Below are positions 57,328 to 64,000 of a stretch of DNA of 64,000 bases, one piece after another. Each line of letters opens with the position of its first letter. The first letter of the stretch is position 1. This stretch comes from Opitutia bacterium Tous-C4FEB (lineage in GTDB: Bacteria > Verrucomicrobiota > Verrucomicrobiia > Opitutales > Opitutaceae), in the NCBI GenBank assembly GCA_002304445.1, contig NEVA01000011.1, positions 61,978 to 125,977 of the forward strand, in the 5' to 3' direction. Under the pieces are notes generated by a model. It had not been told where the DNA came from and ran no database searches. It was given only the letters and a program-made list of their open reading frames with translations. The translations under genes and the position numbers were made by a program.

Positions 57328-58115
57328 CAGGAGCTGGCGCTGGCGTAGCGGCGGAGGCCGCGGTGAAAGATGATCAACGCCGCCACAAACCAGGCGATGG
57401 TGGCGGCAAGGAGGGCGAGCACCCAGTTGGGTTGGAAGCCGCGGAGCAGCACTTCGGCGGGCGCGTTGCTTACGACCACGACGGGCAACAGCCAGACGAA
57501 GACGACACTGGCCACCCCCTTGAACGCGGCGCGCGGCAGCCGGGAAAACTCCGAGAGCGTGAAGTAACTGCTTTCGATCCCCTGCGCGCTCGTCAGCCAG
57601 AACGCCAGCGAGATGGTGATGACGAGCATGCTGTAGTGGATGATAAGGCCGCAAAAGATCATCGCCGCGTAAAGCAGCAGATCGAGGGCGCTCGGCTGGA
57701 GGCCGAGTTGATTGGCGGAGTAGGCGATGACGCCCATCGCGACGAAGGAGTTGAGCAGGCCGTCGAGGTCGAGTTTGCGCGTCGAGGCCATGAACAGGAT
57801 GTTGCCGGGCTGCGCCAAAAAGAAATCGAAGGCGCCGCTCTTAATGTTGCGGCCCATTTCAAACAGACTGCTCCAAAAGAAGCCCATGAGAAATCGCTGC
57901 ACGAGCAGGGAGGTGCCAACGAGCAGCATCATTTCGTATTTTTTCCAGCCGGCGATGGAGTCGGTGTGCTCGTAAATCACGGCGATGAGCAACAGATTCA
58001 CGGCCATCCAAAGGAGCTCTACGGTGGCCCAAAGGAAGAAATCGAAGCGGAACATCAACGTCCGCGTGATCGAGTAGCGGGCGCTCGCGAGCCAGATTTT
58101 GAGATATTTGGGCAT
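57327..58115 (-). CDS. ABC-2 type permease (DUF990-like), first of a pair in coordinate order
   Basis: 262 residues with six membrane helices and the polar YLKIWLASARYSITRTLMFRF start typical of ABC-2 family permeases. GFFWSSLFEMGRNIKSGAFDFFLAQP is the conserved cytoplasmic segment. The second permease is 18 bases upstream. No ATPase subunit is adjacent, although most relatives sit in an ATPase-permease-permease operon. The substrate is unknown. Confidence 0.88.
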   Translation of the reverse strand: MPKYLKIWLASARYSITRTLMFRFDFFLWATVELLWMAVNLLLIAVIYEHTDSIAGWKKYEMMLLVGTSLLVQRFLMGFFWSSLFEMGRNIKSGAFDFFLAQPGNILFMASTRKLDLDGLLNSFVAMGVIAYSANQLGLQPSALDLLLYAAMIFCGLIIHYSMLVITISLAFWLTSAQGIESSYFTLSEFSRLPRAAFKGVASVVFVWLLPVVVVSNAPAEVLLRGFQPNWVLALLAATIAWFVAALIIFHRGLRRYASASS

Positions 58116-58133
58116 CGGGGTGCGTGGGCTGCT

Positions 58134-58943
58134 TCAGCCGCCGACGGCGGTGTGACGGCGGAGCCCGCGGCGCCAGAGAACGGTGTTGAGACCCAGCAGG
58201 GCGACGGCCCAAAAAAGCTGAATAGCGAAGCCCTGATACGTCGCGGCGAGGTCGATGCGGCCCGTGAGGATCGCGGTGGGGAAATAAGTCTGGTAGTAGA
58301 ACGGGAGCAGTTTTGCGATTTCGAGCATCCAGGCGGGCAGCAGATCGAGCGGAAACATCTGTCCGCCCAAGAGCGATTCGATGGCCATGGATAGAATCAC
58401 GAAGCCCTGAATCTCAAGAAACCAGAAGGTTAACATGCCGAAACAGTAGGCGATGCTGAATTGGATAAAGGCCGAAAGCAGCATCGCGGGAATCACTAGA
58501 CCGTAGCGCCAAGGGTCGGTGGGTAACGTCAGGTATGAATGCAGAAAAGGCAGGGCGACGCAGAGCGGGATCAGGATGAGCGCGCCGCTGACGAGGCGGG
58601 CGGCGACGAAAATGCTGAAGCGGTAGGAGAAATAGTTGATCGGTTTTAAGATGAACTGGTTGATGAGGCCGCTGCGGATTTCTTCGCTGATCTGGTAGTC
58701 TTCGTTAAAGGCCCCGACGAAGAATTGCATGACCAGCATCACCAGAAAATAGGTGAGCGTTTGCTCGAAGCTGAAGCCGCCGATGTGGAGCGTGCCGGCG
58801 TAGGCGGCGCCCCAGAGGATAAACACGACCGCGAGGTGAAAGAGCGAAAAAAAGCCCCGCACGGCGAAGTTGAGCCGGTAGACGAGATTGCTCTGAAGGC
58901 CGATCAGGAAGGATTGATAATACTTGGCGGAAGCGGAAAACAC
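58134..58943 (-). CDS. ABC-2 type permease, partner of the gene at 57327
   Basis: 269 residues with six membrane helices. AKYYQSFLIGLQSNLVYRLNF and ISEEIRSGLINQFILKPINYF match the DUF990-type permeases, and the two proteins would form a heterodimeric channel. The gene follows parA by 81 bases on the same strand; no ATPase is seen on either side. Confidence 0.88.
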   Translation of the reverse strand: MFSASAKYYQSFLIGLQSNLVYRLNFAVRGFFSLFHLAVVFILWGAAYAGTLHIGGFSFEQTLTYFLVMLVMQFFVGAFNEDYQISEEIRSGLINQFILKPINYFSYRFSIFVAARLVSGALILIPLCVALPFLHSYLTLPTDPWRYGLVIPAMLLSAFIQFSIAYCFGMLTFWFLEIQGFVILSMAIESLLGGQMFPLDLLPAWMLEIAKLLPFYYQTYFPTAILTGRIDLAATYQGFAIQLFWAVALLGLNTVLWRRGLRRHTAVGG

Positions 58944-59024
58944 GGGGAAAGAAGTCGTGGAATGGGTAGTGGGTCGCGAATCGGTGCAAGCCGCGGCGCA
59001 AAATTCCGTGAGCGCGGTGAGGCG

Positions 59025-59810
59025 CTACTTTTGGGCCAAGCCGAAGCGCGCGATCACCTCGTCGCCGAGATTTTTGTAGGCGGCGGCACCGGGGCTCGAG
59101 CGGTCGTAGGCAAAGATGGTTTTGCCGAAGCTGGGAGCTTCGCTCAGCCGGACGGTGCGGGGGATGACGCTCTTGAAAATTTTATCCGGCAGATGTTTTT
59201 TGACCTCGTCCACGACTTGGCGGGAGAGGTTCGTGCGCAGATCGAACATGGTCATGACGACGCCGCCGAGCTGGAGGTCGTCGTTGATGTGGGCGGCCTT
59301 GAGGCGGTCGACGTTGCGCAGAATCTGACCGAGGCCTTCGAGGGCGAGGTATTCGCACTGGAGGGTGATCAGGAGGTAATCCGCCGCGGCGAGGCTGTTC
59401 ATGGAGAGCATCCCGAGGGCGGGCGGGCAGTCGATGATGATGGCGCGGTAGTCCTGGCTGGCGCGAAGCGGCGCGAGGACGGCCTTGAGGCGGAGCAGGT
59501 AGTTTTCCGTCGAAGCGAGTTCGATCTCGGCGGCCGCGAGATCCTCCTCGCTGGGAATGAGAGCGAGATGATCGATGGAGGTGGGCATGATCATTTCGAA
59601 GGCATTGCCCTCGCCGCGGAGCGGACCGTAGAGGCTGCGGCCCTCTTGTTTTTCGACGCCGATGGCACTGGTGGCGTTGGCTTGGGGATCGAGATCGATC
59701 AAAAGCGTGTGGACTTTTTGCTCGGCGAGAGCGGCGGCGAGGTTGACGGCGGTCGTGGTCTTGCCGACGCCGCCTTTTTGATTGGCGATGGTGAAAACGG
59801 TGGTGGGCAT
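59025..59810 (-). CDS. parA: ParA/Soj-type chromosome-partition ATPase
   Basis: 261 residues from the ATG at 59810 (MPTTVFTIANQKGGVGKTTT). The deviant Walker A KGGVGKTT, the DLDPQANATSAIG Walker A' and the DCPPALGML Walker B are complete. It forms dynamic gradients on the nucleoid. No parB gene is adjacent in the window, so the partner is elsewhere or this is a specialised ParA. Confidence 0.93.
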   Translation of the reverse strand: MPTTVFTIANQKGGVGKTTTAVNLAAALAEQKVHTLLIDLDPQANATSAIGVEKQEGRSLYGPLRGEGNAFEMIMPTSIDHLALIPSEEDLAAAEIELASTENYLLRLKAVLAPLRASQDYRAIIIDCPPALGMLSMNSLAAADYLLITLQCEYLALEGLGQILRNVDRLKAAHINDDLQLGGVVMTMFDLRTNLSRQVVDEVKKHLPDKIFKSVIPRTVRLSEAPSFGKTIFAYDRSSPGAAAYKNLGDEVIARFGLAQK

Positions 59811-59928
59811 GGGGAGGGGTTGGGTTTGCGGTGAAGGGAAGCGGGCGGCAAGCGTGGGAATACTCGATTTCATTTCCGGCCTTGCGGCACGGGAAATATC
59901 CCTACAGGTTCCGCGTTCTTGAAAGTTT

Positions 59929-60003
59929 GGCGCGGTTGCCAAGTGGTAAGGCCGAGCTCTGCAAAAGCTCTATGCGCCGGTTCGATTCCGGCCCGCGCCT
60001 CCA
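59929..60003 (+). tRNA. tRNA-Cys (anticodon GCA)
   Basis: The acceptor stem GGCGCGG pairs with CCGCGCC, the discriminator is T (U) and CCA is encoded. The anticodon stem GAGCT/AGCTC encloses CTGCAAA, giving GCA. The T arm GCCGG-TTCGATT-CCGGC is complete. It lies 118 bases from parA and just before the decayed kinase fragment. Confidence 0.97.
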
Positions 60004-60023
60004 AACTTTCCGCCGACGGAGCG

Positions 60024-60320
60024 TCAGGCTTTTTTTGGTTTCGGGGTAAATGGTTCGACGAGGTCGCCCCGGGGGTTCTCCAAAAGCACCGAGAACGGGA
60101 AGGTGATGCCTTCGGCGAGGCGACTTTCGAAGGAAATCGTGCCGCCCATCCGTTCGCAGAGGCGTTTGGAGATGACCAGGCCGAGTCCGGTGCCAGCACG
60201 GGGGTGGGGCGTCGAGGTGTCGATCTGACTGAAGGGCGCAAAAAGACCGGCGATCTCGTCCGCCGGCAGGCCGATTCCGGTGTTGGCCACGGTAAAAAAG
60301 ACCCGGAGCTCGCGACGGTT
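60024..60320 (-). pseudogene. Histidine-kinase ATPase-domain fragment
   Basis: On the minus strand the frame ending at 60024 reads ELRVFFTVANTGIGLP, AGLFAPFSQID and GTGLGLVISKRLCERMGG, the G1, F and G2 boxes of a HATPase_c domain. The N box, dimerisation and sensor parts are missing, and no start lies ahead of it, so this is the C-terminal remnant of a hybrid or sensor kinase. It begins only 20 bases from the tRNA-Cys end. Confidence 0.72.
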
Positions 60321-60445
60321 GCTACCGTTGCCGGGGCAAAATGATGGAACGGCGGGAGATTCACGCGACCTTGGAGCAAATCTAACCCAAGGGCGGGTGG
60401 TTTCGAGTGAGGCGGCGGGGAACTCGCAGGCCGTGGAAGCTCGAT

Positions 60446-60625
60446 CTACTTGGGCAGTTGGCGAAGTTCTTCGCTGCGGCGGAGGGCGTCGCAGAGCGGG
60501 TGCTCGGACCAGCCGGCATCGAGCAGGCGACCGCGGTAGAAGCCAAGGCTATCGGGGTCGGGATCGCGGTTGAGCACGTCCCGGTAGGCGACGCGAAGGC
60601 GCGAGAAAGCGACGCGGGATTTTAA
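60446..60625 (-). pseudogene. DUF4214-like C-terminal fragment
   Basis: The minus-strand frame ending at the TAG at 60446-60448 reads VAYRDVLNRDPDPDSLGFY followed by RGRLLDAGWSEH and ALRRSEELRQL. This resembles the DUF4214 repeat, which is found in exported and glycan-related proteins. There is no upstream start codon in the frame, so it is a remnant or an extension of something lost. Confidence 0.55.
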
Positions 60626-60661
60626 GGAGAAGGGGAAACGGGAAATCCTTTGCTTTCGAAA

Positions 60662-60715
60662 CAGGGGCGGGGCGCCCCTGTCGCGGCGCGGAGGGCGGGT
60701 CGGAGACCTCGCCCT
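60662..60715. terminator. Two adjacent GC hairpins after the sugar isomerase gene
   Basis: CAGGGGCG-ggg-CGCCCCTG (60662-60680) and AGGGCGGGTC-gga-GACCtCGCCCT (60692-60715, one bulged base). On the minus strand they lie directly behind the stop at 60719 and the distal one is followed by TTT. They fit a terminator, and their GC-box style resembles other intergenic elements of this window. Confidence 0.6.
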
Positions 60716-60718
60716 ACT

Positions 60719-61561
60719 TCATTTCGCGCGGTTCCAGGCTTTCTGGAGTTCGCCGCGGAGGACGGCGGCGTCGGGCCATGCGGGGGGCAGGCCCGTGATG
60801 TTGTAACCGCCGCCGCCGGCAAAATACGGTCCCATCTCGGGGCAGGCAAAGAGGGTCCGATTCTTGTTCGCGGGAGCCTTTTTCCAGAGTGCCATGAAGG
60901 CCTCGACGAAGACCAAGTAGCTTTTCACTTCGGGCGTGAGCGCGCCGCGACAGGTGACGGGGACTTGGCAGTGGTGGCCATTGAAAGGGCGGAAGTGGGC
61001 TTGCTCGCTGTGTTGGACGAGTTCGGGGTGATCGAGGAGTCGCTCGATGTAGTTGCCGGGATGCAGGTGCTTCACGCTGGCGATGTGGGAGAAATCGAAA
61101 TTCATCCGGATGAGGCGGCCGGTGGCGCGGTGGTAGCGTTCGGCGATCTCGTAGGTCTTTTCGGGCGTCTCGGTGCAGCAATCGCGGTGAACCTCGAGAG
61201 CGGGAAAAATACCGCCGATTTTCTCGGCGGCGCGGTCGAGGGCGAGCCAGTGTTTGGTGGCGAGGGCGGGTGGGGTGTCGTGATTGTCGAGTTGGACGTT
61301 GATGTGGACCGCACCGGCTTCCTTTTGCTCGCGGAGGCGGTCGGCAAACTCGGTGGGGTCGTCGGTGGAGATGAAGCCGAGGATGTGGCGGAGCCCGTGT
61401 TTCTCCGCGAGGCGACGGTGTTCGGGGGTGACGCGGGTGGTGATGCCGTCGAAGCCGGCGGCGGCGATGGCCTTGATCTTCTTTTCGAGCGACCACTCTT
61501 TTGCCGGTGAAGGATGACCGACGAGGGACCAGAGGTTGGCAATGTGGGCGATGGAGGGCAT
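60719..61561 (-). CDS. Sugar phosphate isomerase/epimerase-like TIM-barrel protein
   Basis: 280 residues from the ATG at 61561 (MPSIAHIANLWSLVG). The xylose-isomerase-like fold is indicated by IKAIAAAGFDGITTRV, HINVQLDNHDTPP, LEVHRDCCTETPEK (metal-binding Glu and His), LIRMNFDFSHI (Asp) and ACPEMGPY. Enzymes of this group isomerise or epimerise sugars or act on inositol derivatives. The gene lies 116 bases downstream of a beta-hydroxyacid dehydrogenase on the same strand; together they suggest a small catabolic unit. Confidence 0.85.
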   Translation of the reverse strand: MPSIAHIANLWSLVGHPSPAKEWSLEKKIKAIAAAGFDGITTRVTPEHRRLAEKHGLRHILGFISTDDPTEFADRLREQKEAGAVHINVQLDNHDTPPALATKHWLALDRAAEKIGGIFPALEVHRDCCTETPEKTYEIAERYHRATGRLIRMNFDFSHIASVKHLHPGNYIERLLDHPELVQHSEQAHFRPFNGHHCQVPVTCRGALTPEVKSYLVFVEAFMALWKKAPANKNRTLFACPEMGPYFAGGGGYNITGLPPAWPDAAVLRGELQKAWNRAK

Positions 61562-61677
61562 GGGATTTTTGATTTTTAAAATTCGATTTTCGACTTCGGA
61601 ATTTCGGAGGAGGTTCGAAGGGGGCGGCGGTGATTTTCTGGAAATCGAAAATCCCGAATCGAAATTCGAAACTCCGC
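61562..61677. repeat. AT-rich inverted-repeat spacer between dehydrogenase and isomerase genes
   Basis: GGGATTTTTGATTT (61562-61575) and AAATCGAAAATCCC (61642-61655) are near-perfect inverted arms. The stretch also has many ATTCGA/TCGAAA words (for example 61580-61590 and 61656-61671). The composition is far from the surrounding genes, resembling a dispersed intergenic repeat. Confidence 0.7.
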
Positions 61678-62562
61678 TCAGGCGTGGCGGCCCTTGAAGG
61701 TGAGCTCGGCGACGCCGCTCTTGTCGAGGGCGCCAAGGCCGAGGGCGTTCATGCGGTCGAATTGGAGTTTGGTGGCGGCGGCGAGAGGCATCGGCAGGCC
61801 GGTTTCGGCACCGAGGACCCAAGCGATGGTGGAGTCTTTGGCGGCGTGGGCGCCGGAGAAATAGCAGGAATGGTCGCGGTTTTGCATGTCCTCGCCGTCG
61901 GTTTTGAGGACCTGAGAGTTGGCGCCGGTCTGGGAGAAGACCTCGCGGAGCATCGTGAGGTCGAGCCCGAGGGCAGCACCGAGGCCGAGGCCTTCGGCGA
62001 GACCGGCGGTGTTGATGTTCATGACCATGTTGACGAGGGCCTTCACCTGCGCGGCTTGGCCGGTGCCGCCGATGTAGCGGAGGGCGGTGCTGAGTTTTTC
62101 GAGGATGGGGAGCACGCGGTCGAAGACGGCTTTTTCTCCGGCGCACATAAGGTAAAGCGTGCCGTTGCGGGCTTGGGGAATCGACGAAGCCATACAGCCC
62201 TCGAGGCTGGAAGCGCCGACGGCATGGGCGCGGCGCTCGACTTCGACGTGGATCTTGGGCGTGAGGGTGGCGCAGTTGATGAAGATCTTGCCTTTCGCGC
62301 CGAGGAGAAGGGAGTCGCCGGTCTCGCCGAAGACGGCGAGCTGGGAGGCATCGTCAGTGACGACGGTGATGATCACGTCGGCGGCGGCCGTGACCGCCGC
62401 GAGGGAAGGGGCGTGGAGCGCGCCCAGCTCGGCGGCGAGGGTGGCGGCGGAGGGGGCGTGGGCGTCGTAGACGGCGGTCACGCTGAAGTTACAATCTTTG
62501 AGGCGGCGGGCCATGTTGGCCCCCATGCGACCGACTCCGACGAAGGCGATTTTTTGCGACAT
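61678..62562 (-). CDS. NAD(P)-dependent beta-hydroxyacid dehydrogenase (GarR/HIBADH-like)
   Basis: 294 residues. Dinucleotide motif VGVGRMGANMARRL (about 8-21), substrate-binding CMASSIPQARNGTL (the DAPVSGG-like region), the catalytic Lys in GQAAQVKALVNMV and the C-terminal helical dimer domain (HAAKDSTIAWVLGAETGLP) are present. Substrates in this family include tartronate semialdehyde and 3-hydroxyisobutyrate; specificity is not deducible. Confidence 0.92.
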   Translation of the reverse strand: MSQKIAFVGVGRMGANMARRLKDCNFSVTAVYDAHAPSAATLAAELGALHAPSLAAVTAAADVIITVVTDDASQLAVFGETGDSLLLGAKGKIFINCATLTPKIHVEVERRAHAVGASSLEGCMASSIPQARNGTLYLMCAGEKAVFDRVLPILEKLSTALRYIGGTGQAAQVKALVNMVMNINTAGLAEGLGLGAALGLDLTMLREVFSQTGANSQVLKTDGEDMQNRDHSCYFSGAHAAKDSTIAWVLGAETGLPMPLAAATKLQFDRMNALGLGALDKSGVAELTFKGRHA

Positions 62563-62585
62563 GATGATAAAGGGAGGATGTTGAG

Positions 62586-63410
62586 TTAGCGGGCGAAAAA
62601 CGGGTTGTGCTGGCGCTCCTGCGTGAGCGTGGTGAGGGGGCCGTGGCCGCAGGCGAAGACGGTGTCACGGTAAAGCGTCATGAGTTTGGTGCGGTTGTTC
62701 TCAAACTGGTCCTTAAAGTGGGTGGGGCTGCCGCCCATCGAACTTGCGAAGATGGAATCGCCGACGATGGCGAGCGGCCAGCTGAGGCCGCTGACGACGA
62801 AGGAAGTCATGCCGGGGGAGTGGCCAAAGGTGTACAGGGTCTTGACGGCGAGTTCGCCGAAATGGAAGTGGGCGTTTTCCTTGAAGGTTTGCGCGCCGGG
62901 CGCATCGGAGGGCTCCAATTCGCTCGCCCAAACCGTAGCTTTCGTCGCGGCGACGAGTTTGGGCAGGTCGGCGATGTGGTCGTCGTGGGTGTGGGTGAGA
63001 AAGATGGCGGAGACGCGGAGTTTTTCAGCTTCGATCAGGCTGATCATGTCGTCGCAGTTGGCCCCGGTGTCGAAAACGGCGGCTTCCCGGGTGCCGCTGT
63101 CCCAGATCAGGTAGCTGTTGACCGTCATATCCTCGAAGGCGGTGTTGAACATCGCGAAGCCGCGTTTAAAAAGCGGGGCTTCGGGATACCAAGATTTGTG
63201 GGCGAGGGCGACCAAGGCATCGACGCTCAGACGCAGGTGGCGCGCAACACGGCGGATGACCAGTTCGTTGACTTGGCCGCCCTTGACGGCGGCGAGCTCG
63301 GGCAGGCTGATTTCGGCTCGCTGGGCGAGATCAGCGTCGGAAATTTTCAAACCGCGCTGGGCCTTGTTGATGACGTCGTTGAGATTATCTTCGAGCGGAA
63401 TTCGGGGCAT
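62586..63410 (-). CDS. MBL-fold metallohydrolase with N-terminal HTH-like domain
   Basis: 274 residues from the ATG at 63410 (MPRIPLEDNLNDVINKAQRG). Residues about 10-70 look like an XRE-type helix-turn-helix (ISDADLAQRAEISLPELAAV). The C-terminal glyoxalase-II-like MBL domain has the metal motif THTHDDHIAD, followed by the GHSPGM and GDSIFASSMG loops and ACGHGPLTT. The fusion suggests a regulator that senses or processes a thioester-like substrate, but that is speculation. Confidence 0.87.
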   Translation of the reverse strand: MPRIPLEDNLNDVINKAQRGLKISDADLAQRAEISLPELAAVKGGQVNELVIRRVARHLRLSVDALVALAHKSWYPEAPLFKRGFAMFNTAFEDMTVNSYLIWDSGTREAAVFDTGANCDDMISLIEAEKLRVSAIFLTHTHDDHIADLPKLVAATKATVWASELEPSDAPGAQTFKENAHFHFGELAVKTLYTFGHSPGMTSFVVSGLSWPLAIVGDSIFASSMGGSPTHFKDQFENNRTKLMTLYRDTVFACGHGPLTTLTQERQHNPFFAR

Positions 63411-63565
63411 AAGTCCAAAACGGTGCGGCGGGTGCCGGGGCGTGCAAGCTGAATGGCGGTGAAAGAATGCGGGGCGTCGAGCTGGGCCCGGGCGGTCGGG
63501 TGCGGCCGAAACGGGCCCCGCACGATCGCCGCCGGTCGGTGGGTAAAACGGGGTTGGGAAAATAA

Positions 63566-63589
63566 TTTTGATACATGACCTAATCAAAA
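63566..63589. promoter_or_regulatory. Inverted repeat upstream of amtB
   Basis: TTTTGAT (63566-63572) and ATCAAAA (63583-63589) are perfect 7-base arms separated by 10 bases, 43 bases ahead of the amtB ATG. The half-site spacing suits a dimeric regulator; an NtrC-like role is a guess. Confidence 0.4.
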
Positions 63590-63597
63590 AGGCTCAT

Positions 63598-63611
63598 GGC
63601 ATTGCGCCTGC
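63598..63611 (+). promoter_or_regulatory. Candidate sigma-54 promoter for amtB
   Basis: TGGCA (GG at 63598-63599) and TGCT (GC at 63610-63611) have the exact 10-base gap between GG and GC of the -24/-12 consensus. Ammonium transporters are classic sigma-54 genes. The predicted start near 63623 leaves only about nine leader bases before the ATG at 63632, or 27 before an alternative ATG at 63650. Confidence 0.4.
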
Positions 63612-63631
63612 TTAGGGGTTCGGCATCGCCT

Positions 63632-64000
63632 ATGAAATCCCTTCTAAACATGTTTCGATTCCGACTGGGTCTGGTAGCTGCGCTACTTGTCACCGGTACC
63701 GTGTGGGCTCAAACGCCCGCTGCTACTCCTGCGGCCCCGCCGCCGCCCACCGCCGAAGAGCGCCTCGCCGCGCTCGAGGCCTACGTCAACAACGTCGACC
63801 CGGTCAAAGGCCCGCTGGTCGGAGTCGCCGGCCCCGGCCACAACGCCTGGATGATGACCAGCGCCGCGCTCGTGCTCTTCATGACGCTGCCCGGTCTCGC
63901 TCTCTTCTACGGCGGCCTTGTCCGCCGGAAGAACGTCCTCTCCGTGCTCGCCCAATGTCTCGGTATCACGGGCTTGGTCACCATCATGTGGTGGGCGTTT
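63632..64000 (+). CDS. amtB: Ammonium transporter, N-terminal part (cut by window edge)
   Basis: The frame from the ATG at 63632 runs off the window. It encodes a signal peptide (LGLVAALLVTGTVWAQ), a Pro/Ala-rich linker, then the Amt start: NAWMMTSAALVLFMTLPGL with ALFYGGLVRRKNVLSV, whose GLV-R-KN pattern is the first transmembrane repeat of Amt/MEP/Rh proteins. An in-frame ATG at 63650 would still leave a signal peptide. Import of ammonium under nitrogen limitation is the expected role. Confidence 0.93.
   Translation, partial: MKSLLNMFRFRLGLVAALLVTGTVWAQTPAATPAAPPPPTAEERLAALEAYVNNVDPVKGPLVGVAGPGHNAWMMTSAALVLFMTLPGLALFYGGLVRRKNVLSVLAQCLGITGLVTIMWWAF

Noticed and set aside
1..64000. CRISPR array, insertion sequence or prophage
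   Set aside because: No regularly spaced repeats, transposase, integrase or phage structural genes were found on either strand.

Overview
The window looks like a piece of a high-GC chromosome from the Verrucomicrobiota, most likely class Opitutae (Opitutaceae-like). The clues are two very large PVC-type proteins that fuse a propeller, HEAT repeats and a c-type haem motif; a TonB-dependent receptor with the verrucomicrobial LSPFEVST N-terminus; an alternative complex III (ACIII) operon; and a Bacteroidetes/Verrucomicrobia-style short type IIA topoisomerase pair. This placement is inference from gene content. No rRNA is present.

Layout. 1-8.3 kb: a cut-off GNAT acetyltransferase, a DUF3300 protein, a small RHH-antitoxin-like protein, a nucleotide-sugar-epimerase-like protein, the GTPase EngB, a PVC-type cytochrome protein and an L,D-transpeptidase. 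8.6-16 kb: topoisomerase subunits B and A, separated by a block holding a HipA/YjjJ-like kinase, an S41 lipoprotein peptidase and a VapBC-like toxin-antitoxin pair. 16.3-20.8 kb: a visibly lower-GC efflux cassette (TolC, HlyD-type adaptor, FtsX/MacB-type permease, ABC ATPase). 21.5-32.5 kb: one long respiratory operon, actABCDEF, a small membrane protein, and three cbb3-oxidase-like genes. 32.8-37.6 kb: a PhoD-like phosphohydrolase and a TonB receptor. 37.8-43.5 kb: an orphan oligopeptide-binding lipoprotein, a ROK kinase, aroA-cmk-plsC and a short NHL fragment. 43.9-48.9 kb: a second PVC-type cytochrome protein diverging from citramalate synthase. 49-64 kb: tRNA-Tyr, RadC, a ThuA-like protein, an MFS transporter, then a long minus-strand run (parA, two ABC-2 permeases, rnc, mfd, a SurA-like isomerase), tRNA-Cys beside decayed gene fragments, a sugar isomerase-like protein, a beta-hydroxyacid dehydrogenase, an MBL-fold protein with an HTH, and the start of amtB.

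Most notable observation. In the respiratory operon the oxidase subunit I homologue (29801-31213) is recognisable as CcoN by fold and alignment, but it lacks the low-spin haem ligands, the high-spin haem ligand, two of three CuB histidines and the cross-linked tyrosine. Its two cytochrome c partners (CcoO-like and CcoP-like) keep their haem motifs. The operon therefore appears to encode ACIII plus a metal-free oxidase-like scaffold carrying two c-type haems, rather than ACIII plus a working terminal oxidase. Quinol oxidation by ActC/ActF, electron transfer through the ActB iron-sulphur clusters and the ActA/ActE haems, and delivery through the CcoO/CcoP-like haems is the likely flow; the final acceptor enzyme is not in the window.
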